Shown: piece by piece, positions 14,825-22,081 of the stretch
Layout of the letters: the number at the start of each line of letters is the position of its first letter
Numbering within the stretch: the stretch's first letter is position 1
Assembly (NCBI GenBank): GCA_002311285.1
Contig: DBZU01000040.1
Location: 4,806-26,940, forward strand
Direction: 5' to 3'
Source of the DNA: Dehalococcoidia bacterium UBA1152
Lineage (GTDB): Bacteria > Chloroflexota > Dehalococcoidia > Lucifugimonadales > UBA2962
Length of the DNA: 22,135 nt
Translations under genes and position numbers: made by a program
The notes under the pieces: model-generated
What the model was told of the DNA's origin: nothing
What the model saw: the letters and a program-made list of their open reading frames with translations, nothing else
Databases searched by the model: none

Positions 14825-14848
14825 TCGCGGGTGTAGACTGCCCCGCGA
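14825..14848 (-). promoter_or_regulatory. GC-rich hairpin at the 5' end of the thrC transcript
   Basis: TCGCGGG (14825-14831) and CCCGCGA (14842-14848) form a perfect 7-bp stem with a 10-base loop, in otherwise AT-rich surroundings. It begins about 2 bases downstream of the start site predicted from the promoter at 14857-14886, so it would cap the mRNA 5' end. No T-tract follows. It may be an operator, an mRNA-stabilising hairpin or part of a regulatory leader. Confidence 0.6.
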
Positions 14849-14856
14849 GTCATTTG

Positions 14857-14886
14857 ATCGTAGCAATTGTCTATCCCAAGTGTCAA
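14857..14886 (-). promoter_or_regulatory. Sigma-70-type promoter of the thrC-NIL-CysO operon
   Basis: On the minus strand, TTGACA (14881-14886, perfect -35) is followed after 18 bases by TACGAT (14857-14862, 4/6 of the -10 consensus). The expected start is about 14850, leaving a leader of about 70 bases with the GC hairpin at its very 5' end. The promoter lies in the 182-base spacer after the upstream aminotransferase, so the thrC operon is probably independent of it. Confidence 0.6.
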
Positions 14887-14944
14887 TAAATTAATGGGCT
14901 TCTTTAAAAGTTGAAGGTGCTAAATCTGCAAATATAACCGTTGA

Positions 14945-14968
14945 TTCTAATTTATAGTTTAATTAGAA
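14945..14968 (-). repeat. AU-rich inverted repeat at the end of the aminotransferase gene
   Basis: TTCTAATT (14945-14952) and AATTAGAA (14961-14968) form a perfect 8-bp stem with an 8-base loop that spans the aminotransferase stop codon. No U-tract follows on the minus strand and the stem has only one G-C pair, so it is at best a weak terminator or a 3'-end processing structure. Confidence 0.4.
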
Positions 14969-16168
14969 AAGTCCAGCTTTAGTAAAAAGGTTAGCCAAAA
15001 TCTCAATACCCTCGCCAATCTCATCAGCTGGATTGTAACCAAAACATAATCTTGCATAATTTTTCCCAGTTGTTCCATCTGGTGAAAACATTGTTCCTGG
15101 CTGATATCCAACTCCGGCGCTCAAAACTTCCTGGCTAATACTAGACAAATCCACTGATTTAGGCATTTTTAACCACAAATACAATCCACCTTCAGGTGTA
15201 CTCCAGCTGGCTGATGGATCGAATGTTTCTCCTAATGCTGCCAGCATAGCATCACGTCTTGTTCTTTGAATTTTGTTGATCGTGTTCACATGGCAATCCA
15301 AGCCCGAAATTGCATACCTGTGTACAGCCAGCGCGGTGAACTGATTAACCCCACTTCCTCCTGTTTTACGCAACATTCTTAAACGTCCGATTATTTCTTC
15401 CGGGCCAACAAAATATCCCATCCGAAGGCCAGGAGCAATGATTTTTGAAAAGGATGCAACGTACATTACTTGGCCGGTAGGATCCAATGAGTGAATGGCT
15501 GGCACATTTTCTCCTTCATATCTAAGGTCTACATAACAGTCATCTTCAAAAATTGGTATCTCATAAAAAGATGCAATGTCAACCAGCGCTTTTCTTCTTT
15601 CTAGACTCATCGTCCATCCTTGAGGATTTTGAAATGTAGGGATTGTATAAATTAATTTCGGCCTTTTTTTTTGTGCCACCAAATCTGCAATTGTTCTTTC
15701 TAAGACATCAGGTAACATCCCGGAGTTGTCGCACTTAACGCCTCTTATATCAGCTCCTGCGGTCTTTAGAGTAGTCAATGTTCCTGAATAGAAAAAATCT
15801 TCTGTTATAGCTATGTCTCCTGGATCAATAAACATGTCAATTATCATAGATATGTGCTGAGATGACCCGTCGCCTAGAACAACTTGTTCAGCAGTGACTT
15901 GCATCCGTCTTTCTGTTCTCAATTTATTTGCAACATATTCTCTTAAGGGCTGGTATCCTTGCACATCTGGATACCAAGCAAGGTCTGCTCCTTCTTCAAG
16001 CAAGCCCTGACTTAGAGAATCCAACAGATCGTTTAGCGGTAACGATTGAGGGTCAGGATAGGCAATTGCAAAGTCATATTTTGCCCTTGGCAATTCAGCT
16101 CGCGCACGAAAAGCAGGGGCCTTTCTTGACAATAATTTATCAAATTCAATATTTTTTTTATTTTTCAA
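14963..16168 (-). CDS. Class I/II aminotransferase of the 2-aminoadipate/MocR-like subgroup
   Basis: The start is TTG at 16168, with GGAG 8 bases upstream, giving 401 residues. It is a PLP fold-type-I enzyme without the N-terminal GntR-type DNA-binding domain of MocR regulators, so it is enzymatic. Key blocks are WYPDVQGYQPLREYVA (65-80), GDGSSQHIS (99-107), TIPTFQNPQG with Asn181, EDDCYVDLRY with Asp209/Asp210 and Tyr212, the Schiff-base Lys242 in SFSKIIAPGLRMGY, and Arg386-region residues near ARLCFGYN. This pattern matches LysN/ARO8-like aminotransferases (2-aminoadipate, aromatic or branched-chain substrates). The exact substrate is unknown. It follows the AlaX gene after 38 bases and is probably co-transcribed with it. 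Confidence 0.9.
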   Translation of the reverse strand: MKNKKNIEFDKLLSRKAPAFRARAELPRAKYDFAIAYPDPQSLPLNDLLDSLSQGLLEEGADLAWYPDVQGYQPLREYVANKLRTERRMQVTAEQVVLGDGSSQHISMIIDMFIDPGDIAITEDFFYSGTLTTLKTAGADIRGVKCDNSGMLPDVLERTIADLVAQKKRPKLIYTIPTFQNPQGWTMSLERRKALVDIASFYEIPIFEDDCYVDLRYEGENVPAIHSLDPTGQVMYVASFSKIIAPGLRMGYFVGPEEIIGRLRMLRKTGGSGVNQFTALAVHRYAISGLDCHVNTINKIQRTRRDAMLAALGETFDPSASWSTPEGGLYLWLKMPKSVDLSSISQEVLSAGVGYQPGTMFSPDGTTGKNYARLCFGYNPADEIGEGIEILANLFTKAGLF

Positions 16169-16206
16169 TTTAATTACTCCGGTCTGGTTATATCTATCGT
16201 AAATAA

Positions 16207-16926
16207 TTAATTTGTAAGGTCTTCTACACTTATACGAAGCCTTTTATTCCCTTTGCCTTTACTCTCATGGCCAACAATTTTGATCTGGCCGATTTCACAA
16301 GTATTGGATACATGAGTGCCTCCATCAGCCTGAATATCTAACCCTACTATCTCAACAATTCTCACCTCTTGTATGTTGGGGGGTAAAAGGTTTATTTTTG
16401 TTCGAATCAAATCAGGAATTTTAAAAGCCTCGTCACGAGGCAGAAACTTTACCTTTATTTCCCTTTCCAAAGCAACTTCGATATCTATTGCTTTTTGAAC
16501 AGCGGTAGCAAAATCTGCTGACATTTCAGGTAATTCAAAATCCATTCTAGCTGCTAATGCCTTCATATTTCCACCTGTTACTTGCACTCCAAAATCTCTC
16601 CATATTACTCCACACAAAATATGAAGTGCAGTATGAGTTCGCATTAATTGATATCTGCGCTCCCAATCGATCACTCCTTCTATTATCTGCCCTGCCTTGA
16701 GTTCAGACCCTTCAGTTAAATGTATTAGTTGGCCACCAATACGTTTAACACCATGTATAGGCAAGACCGTATTATCAAACTTTATTGTTCCAGTATCGGA
16801 CGGCTGCCCTCCTCCACCTGGATAAAAAACAGTGGATTCAAGTTCAACGCCTTCTGGTAAAATGCCTTTCACCGTAGTTTCCATACTCTTTTTGTATGCA
16901 TCGTAATGTGCAATTATTTTCGTCAC
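16207..16926 (-). CDS. Alanyl-tRNA editing protein AlaX-type (trans-editing)
   Basis: This free-standing AlaRS editing domain hydrolyses mischarged Ser- or Gly-tRNA(Ala). The frame opens at an ATG at 16938, but that ATG lies directly in front of the GGAGGG ribosome site; I prefer the GTG at 16926, which follows it by 4 bases. Residues from that GTG (239 in total): FYPGGGGQPSDTG (34-46), HTALH with zinc ligands His98 and His102, and DGGTH with Asp201 and His205. Cysteine is the usual third ligand (CGGTH, as in AlaRS at 8226-8240 of this window), so Asp201 is a substitution. The short C-terminal part has no C-Ala domain. It is the first gene of a two-gene unit with the aminotransferase. Confidence 0.9.
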   Translation of the reverse strand: MTKIIAHYDAYKKSMETTVKGILPEGVELESTVFYPGGGGQPSDTGTIKFDNTVLPIHGVKRIGGQLIHLTEGSELKAGQIIEGVIDWERRYQLMRTHTALHILCGVIWRDFGVQVTGGNMKALAARMDFELPEMSADFATAVQKAIDIEVALEREIKVKFLPRDEAFKIPDLIRTKINLLPPNIQEVRIVEIVGLDIQADGGTHVSNTCEIGQIKIVGHESKGKGNKRLRISVEDLTN

Positions 16927-16930
16927 TAGG

Positions 16931-16936
16931 CCCTCC
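16931..16936 (-). promoter_or_regulatory. Ribosome binding site that sets the AlaX start
   Basis: GGAGGG on the minus strand occupies 16931-16936, inside the first codons of the ATG-initiated reading (ATG at 16936-16938). It is 4 bases before GTG at 16924-16926. The NIL-gene ribosome site (AGGAGG, 4 bases to ATG) and the RidA site (AGGAGA, 4 bases) have the same spacing. Confidence 0.6.
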
Positions 16937-16996
16937 ATAGATCTTTTAAAGTAAAGGTTTTAGATTTTACCGAATAATGAAGTATAAAATATTGGA

Positions 16997-18208
16997 ATGA
17001 AACAAACTAATTATGACATAGCTGTAATTGGAGCTGGAATTATTGGACTGGCCACTGCAATGCAATTAACAGATAAATATCCTTCATCTCGCGTTGTTGT
17101 GCTGGATAAGGAAAAAGCCATAGCGGAACACCAAACAGGCCATAACAGCGGCGTAATACATGCTGGAATCTACTACAAACCCGGGTCAGCAAAAGCAAGT
17201 TTCTGTTATACAGGAAATAAAGAATTAAGGCGGTTTTGCGACAAAAATAGCGTGCCTTACAAAATGTGCGGTAAATTGATAATTGCCATTAACGACAACG
17301 AAATTCCAATGATAGAAGAATTGCATAAAAGAGGCACTGATAATGGAGTTAAGGGCCTGAAATTAATCGGAAAGGAAGAACTGCTTGAAAAAGAACCTAA
17401 TGCTGCTGGACTAAAGGCAATCTGGTCGCCCAACACAGGAATTATTGATTATAAAAAGGTTTCTACTGCATACGCAGAAAAATTTAAAAATAATGGCGGA
17501 GATCTTCTTCTTGATTCAGCCGTTTTATCACTGGAACAAAAAAATAAGGAAATCTATATAGACACACATGATAAAACGATTACAGCTAAACATGTAATTA
17601 ATTGTGCAGGCCTGCATGCCGACCAGATAGCAAACTTGATGGGGCAAGATGTTGGGATACGCATTGTACCTTTTAGAGGAGAGTATTACTCCATAGATGC
17701 AACCCGTACAAACCTGGTCAATGGATTAATTTACCCTGTTCCCGACCCGGCTATGCCATTTCTAGGAGTGCATTTCACCACCAGAATAGACGGTAGTGTT
17801 GAAGCAGGACCAAATGCAGTACTCGCTTTTGCACGGGAAGGTTATTCAAAAATGTCGTTGAATATCAGGGACTTGATTAATACTGTAACGTTTCCAGGGT
17901 TCTGGAAGATGTCTGCAAAACATTGGAAAACTGGTTTATCAGAACAATATCGCTCAATAAACAAAAAACATTTCCTCGAGTCCCTGCAAAGGTTAGTACC
18001 AGATACTAAGATGTCAGATTTAACTTCTCCTGGAGCAGGGGTTCGGGCGCAGGCGATTGATCGGTCAGGGAATTTGCTTCAAGATTTTTCAATAATTGAA
18101 ACTGAAAACGCGATACATGTGTTAAGCGCACCATCTCCTGGAGCAACTTCATCACTTACAATCGGCAGGCACATAGTTGGTCTAGCTCAACATGCTTTTG
18201 AGCTTTAA
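16997..18208 (+). CDS. lhgO: L-2-hydroxyglutarate oxidase/dehydrogenase (LhgO family FAD enzyme)
   Basis: This 403-residue FAD-dependent oxidoreductase has the N-terminal dinucleotide motif IGAGIIGLATA (Gly12, Gly14, Gly17) and a DAO-type fold. The segment HQTGHNSGVIHAGIYYKPGS (in part) and the C-terminal TSPGAGVRAQAIDRSGNLLQDF (in pieces) are hallmarks of LhgO and human L2HGDH, which oxidise L-2-hydroxyglutarate to 2-oxoglutarate and pass electrons to quinone or oxygen. There is no evident membrane helix beyond the hydrophobic FAD strand. Upstream, TATAAA (16983-16988) ends only 8 bases before the ATG and there is no ribosome site, so the mRNA may be leaderless. It converges with the alcohol dehydrogenase, with 4 bases between them. 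Confidence 0.92.
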   Translation: MKQTNYDIAVIGAGIIGLATAMQLTDKYPSSRVVVLDKEKAIAEHQTGHNSGVIHAGIYYKPGSAKASFCYTGNKELRRFCDKNSVPYKMCGKLIIAINDNEIPMIEELHKRGTDNGVKGLKLIGKEELLEKEPNAAGLKAIWSPNTGIIDYKKVSTAYAEKFKNNGGDLLLDSAVLSLEQKNKEIYIDTHDKTITAKHVINCAGLHADQIANLMGQDVGIRIVPFRGEYYSIDATRTNLVNGLIYPVPDPAMPFLGVHFTTRIDGSVEAGPNAVLAFAREGYSKMSLNIRDLINTVTFPGFWKMSAKHWKTGLSEQYRSINKKHFLESLQRLVPDTKMSDLTSPGAGVRAQAIDRSGNLLQDFSIIETENAIHVLSAPSPGATSSLTIGRHIVGLAQHAFEL

Positions 18209-18212
18209 CCAG

Positions 18213-19316
18213 CTACATCATTAAAACCCCTCTGAGATTTTTGCCTGCCCGCAGATCACTAAATGCATCGTTAACTCCGTCTAACGGATATGTCGCGCTC
18301 ACCATGTCATCGAGATTGAGTTTTCCGGCTTTGTACAAATTCAGCAGTTTAGGGATATCGACATTCATGCGAGCCCCGCCATATCCCGTACCTCGAATGG
18401 CTTTCTCAGTAAAAGGGAAGTCTAATGCAGGTATAGAAACTTCATCTCCCATCTCAGCACCACCTATTACTACTGCAGTTCCACCTTTGGCTGTTGCATC
18501 CCAACAATTCCTCATCAATTGAGGATGACCTACAGCTTCAAAAGTATAGTTTGCTCCGCCCCCGGTTATCTTTTGTATTTCTTCTACCGCATCCACTTTA
18601 GATGCATCGATAGTATGGGTGGCTCCGAAATGTCTGGCTATATCTAATTTATTTGCTTTATTATCTACCGCGATAATTGGATATGCTCCTGACAAAACAG
18701 CTCCCTGAACACAGCTGATCCCAACTCCCCCAGCCCCAAAAATTGCCACACTTTCTCCAGGTATGGGTTTCGCCGTATTGATAACGGCCCCCACACCAGT
18801 CATAACGGCACATCCCACTAGCGCAGCTTTATCTAGAGGTACATCTTTATCTACTTTGACCACACTTTTTTCATCGCAAACAGTATATTCAGCCATGGTC
18901 GATATGCCTAAAAAATGATAGTAAGGGATGATCCCTTTATGAAGCCGGGTTGTACCATCGGCAAGGTATCCCTCTCCTATTACCGGTCCTCTACCTACGT
19001 CACACAGATTGGATCTTCCAACGGTGCAATAATAGCAATTTCCACATGCGTATATCCAAGAAAGAACAACATGGTCTCCAACCTCGACTCTAGTAACACC
19101 ACTACCTACTTTTTCTACCACTCCAGCTCCTTCATGTCCTAATACAATTGGTCGAGGTCCTTCAAAAAATGGTTTGCCCGCAACAAAAACATAGTCACTG
19201 TGACAAACACCTGAAGCGGCTATCTTAACTTTTACCTCAGTTGGTTTTGGATCATCAATATCAATTTCCTCTACCGTCATTGGTTGTCCATAGTCATGTA
19301 ATGCGGCTGCTTTCAA
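18213..19316 (-). CDS. Zinc-dependent alcohol dehydrogenase (class III-like / NDMA-dependent type MDR)
   Basis: This is a medium-chain zinc dehydrogenase of 367 residues. An upstream in-frame ATG at 19322 has its GGAGG directly abutting (spacing 0). TTG at 19316 has GGAGG at 6 bases and gives the family-typical N-terminus MKAAALHDYG, so I place the start there. From that start: catalytic zinc Cys38 (GVCHSD) and His61-Glu62 (LGHEGAG); structural zinc Cys91, 94, 97 and 105 (CGNCYYC...NLC); a further catalytic-zinc Cys in LVGCAVMTGVGA; Rossmann GAGGVG; and Asp in IAVDNKANK indicating NAD. It resembles class III and NDMA-dependent alcohol dehydrogenases. The substrate (alcohol, formaldehyde adduct or other) is unknown. 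Confidence 0.92.
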   Translation of the reverse strand: MKAAALHDYGQPMTVEEIDIDDPKPTEVKVKIAASGVCHSDYVFVAGKPFFEGPRPIVLGHEGAGVVEKVGSGVTRVEVGDHVVLSWIYACGNCYYCTVGRSNLCDVGRGPVIGEGYLADGTTRLHKGIIPYYHFLGISTMAEYTVCDEKSVVKVDKDVPLDKAALVGCAVMTGVGAVINTAKPIPGESVAIFGAGGVGISCVQGAVLSGAYPIIAVDNKANKLDIARHFGATHTIDASKVDAVEEIQKITGGGANYTFEAVGHPQLMRNCWDATAKGGTAVVIGGAEMGDEVSIPALDFPFTEKAIRGTGYGGARMNVDIPKLLNLYKAGKLNLDDMVSATYPLDGVNDAFSDLRAGKNLRGVLMM

Positions 19317-19365
19317 TGTCATCCTCCAAATTTTTTCATCTTATTCATTAATAATAACTAGCAGT

Positions 19366-19398
19366 GATGGATTATCCCATCCTAAAAACTAATGTCAA
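19366..19398 (-). promoter_or_regulatory. Alcohol dehydrogenase promoter with an inverted repeat on the -10 box
   Basis: On the minus strand, TTGACA (19393-19398) is followed after 16 bases by GATAAT (19371-19376), giving 6/6 and 5/6 matches. The -10 hexamer is exactly the 6-base centre of an inverted repeat, GATGG (19366-19370) and CCATC (19377-19381). A regulator bound to this dyad would block RNA polymerase. A leader of about 50 bases follows to the TTG at 19316. Confidence 0.55.
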
Positions 19399-19477
19399 GA
19401 ACAGACATCAAGACTCAAAAGCAAATTTATAAAAACTAACAACGCCTTGATATAGACTGTAGTAACGGAGCAAGAGT

Positions 19478-20542
19478 ATGGCACAAAATAAAATCGCCGT
19501 AATTAGAGGTGATGGAATTGGCGGAGAGGTAATCGGACAAGGAATCAGAGTTATAAACGCGTTGGAGAAACGGCATAACTTCAGGCTTAAGTACACAGAA
19601 CTTCCATGGGGCAGTGACTGGTACTTTAATACCGGAGCTATGATGCCACATGATGCGATTGACCAGCTATCTAATTACGATGCAATATATCTTGGGGCTG
19701 TTGGGCATCCAGATTTACAGGACCACTTGACATTAAATGGACTGTTATTACCAATCAGAAGAGCTTTTGACCAATACGTATGTTTACGTCCGTCTATTTT
19801 GTACCCAGGAATAACTTCACCATTAAATGGATATAAGAGTGGTGATATCGACTTAGTTGTAATTCGAGAAAACACTGAAGGAGAATATGCAAATGCGGGA
19901 GGATTTCAATATCTGGATTTTTCAACTGAATTAGCCGTTCAGACCGCTATCTTCACTAGGCACGGCTGCGAAAGAGTAATTAAATATGCTTTCGACCTCG
20001 CTGTCAGCCGAGGCAAACAAAATCGAGTTACTTCAATTACAAAATCTAACGCACAAGGTTATGGAATGGTGGTATGGGACAGAGCATTTGAACGAATTGC
20101 AGCTGAATATCCGAATATAGAAACCGAGTCGTTATTGATCGATGCGGCGTGCATGGAATTTATCAGAAGTCCAAATAGCTTTGATGTAGTGGTCGGTTCT
20201 AATCTGTTTGGTGACATACTCTCCGACATAGGTGGCATGATCACTGGAAGTATTGGGTTGTCCCCAAGCGCTAATATCGATCCCGAGCGACGTTTCCCTT
20301 CAATGTTTGAGCCCGTGCATGGTAGCGCTCCCGATATAGCCGGTAAAGGAATCTCTAACCCTATCGCTACAATTCTATCAGGAGCAATGATGTTAAAACA
20401 CCTGGGTCAAGAGCAAGCAAGTAATGAAATAGAAGCGGCCGTACTGGAGGTACTAAGCAGAAAAACCATCCTTACCCAAGACCTAGGAGGCATGGCCACT
20501 ACAATCGAAATGGGAGACGCAATAATTCAAGCCCTTAATTAA
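19478..20542 (+). CDS. Isocitrate/isopropylmalate dehydrogenase family, D-malate/tartrate dehydrogenase type
   Basis: This 354-residue NAD-dependent beta-decarboxylating dehydrogenase has a complete active site: Arg94, Arg104 and Arg130, ENTEGEY with Tyr137, Lys189, and Asp222, Asp246 and Asp250 for the metal. The segments LPWGSDWYFNTGAMMP and HPDLQDHLTLNGLLLPIRR (in part) resemble tartrate/D-malate dehydrogenase (TtuC/DmlA) more than LeuB or Icd, and no leu genes are nearby. Cys102 replaces Asn in the usual VNLRP motif. A likely reaction is D-malate to pyruvate or a related 2-hydroxydicarboxylate oxidation. GGAG lies 7 bases before the ATG. The Fur-family gene follows 12 bases later on the same strand. 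Confidence 0.88.
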   Translation: MAQNKIAVIRGDGIGGEVIGQGIRVINALEKRHNFRLKYTELPWGSDWYFNTGAMMPHDAIDQLSNYDAIYLGAVGHPDLQDHLTLNGLLLPIRRAFDQYVCLRPSILYPGITSPLNGYKSGDIDLVVIRENTEGEYANAGGFQYLDFSTELAVQTAIFTRHGCERVIKYAFDLAVSRGKQNRVTSITKSNAQGYGMVVWDRAFERIAAEYPNIETESLLIDAACMEFIRSPNSFDVVVGSNLFGDILSDIGGMITGSIGLSPSANIDPERRFPSMFEPVHGSAPDIAGKGISNPIATILSGAMMLKHLGQEQASNEIEAAVLEVLSRKTILTQDLGGMATTIEMGDAIIQALN

Positions 20543-20554
20543 GGATATTCAACT

Positions 20555-20989
20555 ATGAATTCAGAATCTAGTAAACCCACTAGTCGTCCTGACTTAATCG
20601 AAATAATTATGAATCGGGGCCTACGCGTCACTGGTCCCAGGAGACTCATTGTCGAACATTTAAATAGTAAAGATACTGGATTTACAGCTGACGAGATTAG
20701 ATCAGGCTTGCCCGCAGTTTCTAGAGCAACAGTATTCAGAACTTTAAAGTTGTTACTTGACGCGGATGTAATTTGTAGAGTGGCTACAGTGAATGGAGTT
20801 CCCAGATACGCTCTGTCTAGGGGAGAGCATCATCATCACACTGTCTGCATAAGGTGCGACAAAGTCGGTGAATTCAAAGCATCAATGATAGAACGCTTGC
20901 TAGACACACTTAATCCAGAAATACCTGGGCAAATAGTTGGCCATAACATAGAGTTTCATATAATTTGCTCTGACTGTATTAACGTATAA
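20555..20989 (+). CDS. Fur-family metal-responsive regulator (Fur/Zur/PerR)
   Basis: This 144-residue protein has an N-terminal winged helix with the recognition helix SRATVFRTLKLLLDAD (56-71) and a C-terminal dimerisation domain. The structural zinc site is CIRC (Cys98, Cys101) with CSDC (Cys138, Cys141). His92-95 in GEHHHHTVC belong to the regulatory metal region. Fur, Zur and PerR cannot be told apart from these motifs, but the neighbouring convergent ZIP transporter makes a zinc or iron sensor likely. It is co-directional with and 12 bases after the dehydrogenase gene, with AAGGA about 9 bases before the ATG, so it may be transcribed from that gene's promoter. Confidence 0.92.
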   Translation: MNSESSKPTSRPDLIEIIMNRGLRVTGPRRLIVEHLNSKDTGFTADEIRSGLPAVSRATVFRTLKLLLDADVICRVATVNGVPRYALSRGEHHHHTVCIRCDKVGEFKASMIERLLDTLNPEIPGQIVGHNIEFHIICSDCINV

Positions 20990-20990
20990 C

Positions 20991-21012
20991 CTTAATGTAA
21001 AGAATCATTAAG
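20991..21012. terminator. Possible weak bidirectional terminator between fur-family and ZIP genes
   Basis: CTTAATG (20991-20997) and CATTAAG (21006-21012) form a 7-bp stem with an 8-base loop in the 18-base convergent spacer, overlapping the ZIP stop codon. The stem is AU-rich and the flanking T-runs are short, so termination efficiency is doubtful. Confidence 0.35.
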
Positions 21013-21862
21013 ATTTATACTCTATTTCATGAGACTCCAAATAGGATTCTTCGTGAACATTATTATTTGAATCATCAATATACTGATGAGCAATTGTCCC
21101 GATTACAAGGCCAATTGCAACTCCCACAAATAACATCGCTGTTTGCAGACCTAATCTTGATTTTTCGGTTATATGTATTGAGGGAATGATGTCGCTTAGG
21201 GCAATATACAATAAGAACCCTGCAACTCCTCCGTATATGTATCCTAAGGGCAGTTCAAACGAGGACCCGAACTGGTAAGTAATTATCGCCCCGAGAATCA
21301 TTATAAATGATGCGCCGATATTCCTGACTATAGTTTGTCTTTTAGTAAATCCACTTCGCATCTGCATTCCAAACTCACCCACTTCTTGAGGAAGGTCATG
21401 CGCTGCAAGTGCTATTGCTGTAACAACACCAGTGGCTGGACTTACTAAGAATGCTCCTCCCATAGAAACTCCATCAACAAAGTTATGAAAAGTATCTCCA
21501 ATTAAAAACAGCCATCCTTGGGTCTTATTTAATTTGGGCGTTTCTAATGTAGCGTCTTCTTCGTGGTGATGATGGAATCCCCCTGAAATTTTCTCAAGTA
21601 AGAAAAATACAATTATTCCTACGATAGCGGCAGTAATAACATTTTCAGCCGAAACGCCTTCATCGATAGCGTTAGGAATTAAATCTCTGACCGTCATTAA
21701 TAAAATTCCTGCAGCTAAAGGAGTTCCATAAAGAGCTAGATGTTTTGTCCAAGAATCCCGAGCAACAAGAATGAAAGCCATTACTAAAGACAGTAACGCT
21801 GCTCCCAACCCAACTATAATAACAAGCAATAATCCCTGCATAAAAATTTCACGTAGTCTCAA
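21008..21862 (-). CDS. ZIP-family divalent metal transporter (ZupT/GufA-like)
   Basis: This 284-residue membrane protein has about eight hydrophobic segments (near 9-34, 44-64, 74-92, 115-135, 144-166, 182-200, 205-228 and 238-262). The metal path is in segments four and five: HNFVDG (His126, Asn127, Asp130) and HDLPQEVGEFG (His155, Glu160, Glu164). A histidine-rich cytoplasmic loop, HHHHEED (97-103), follows segment three. ZIP proteins import Zn2+, Fe2+ or Mn2+ into the cytoplasm. The annotated start is TTG at 21862 with AGAAGAAG upstream; ATG at 21841 (residue 8) is an alternative that keeps all membrane segments. It faces the Fur-family gene and has a near-consensus promoter bracketed by repeats. 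Confidence 0.92.
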   Translation of the reverse strand: MRLREIFMQGLLLVIIVGLGAALLSLVMAFILVARDSWTKHLALYGTPLAAGILLMTVRDLIPNAIDEGVSAENVITAAIVGIIVFFLLEKISGGFHHHHEEDATLETPKLNKTQGWLFLIGDTFHNFVDGVSMGGAFLVSPATGVVTAIALAAHDLPQEVGEFGMQMRSGFTKRQTIVRNIGASFIMILGAIITYQFGSSFELPLGYIYGGVAGFLLYIALSDIIPSIHITEKSRLGLQTAMLFVGVAIGLVIGTIAHQYIDDSNNNVHEESYLESHEIEYKS

Positions 21863-21972
21863 TTACTACTTCTTCTTGCTTAGAATAGTTTATTGAGACT
21901 TAGTATCATTAACCAAAATTATAAAATTCTCGTATTGTGGATGTCAATGTTAATTTGCCCGTATTGAGACTT
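21855..21972. repeat. ATTGAGACT repeat set around the ZIP promoter
   Basis: TATTGAGACTT occurs exactly twice in direct orientation, at 21891-21901 and 21962-21972 (71 bases apart). An inverted 9-bp copy, AGTCTCAAT, lies at 21855-21863 over the ZIP start codon. One direct copy lies just upstream of the -35 box, the other just downstream of the predicted transcription start. Confidence 0.65.
21918..21947 (-). promoter_or_regulatory. Near-consensus promoter of the ZIP transporter gene
   Basis: On the minus strand, TTGACA (21942-21947) is followed after 18 bases by TATAAT (21918-21923), a perfect match for both boxes. The predicted start near 21912 gives a leader of about 50 bases to the TTG at 21862. 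Such a strong core promoter suggests control by a repressor. Confidence 0.65.
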
Positions 21973-22081
21973 GGTGTGATAAAAGCTTATTCCAATAACA
22001 TGTTAACCCTGATTAAATGAAAATGACTTTTATGAAAACACTAGTAAAAACAACGGTTCTAGGTTTAAAATTATCATTTAT

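Noticed and set aside
22019..22040. AT-rich pseudo-dyad ATGAAAATGACTTTTAT as a Zur/Fur box
   Set aside because: The symmetry is poor, it is about 75 bases upstream of the ZIP -35 box, and such sequences are frequent in AT-rich DNA.
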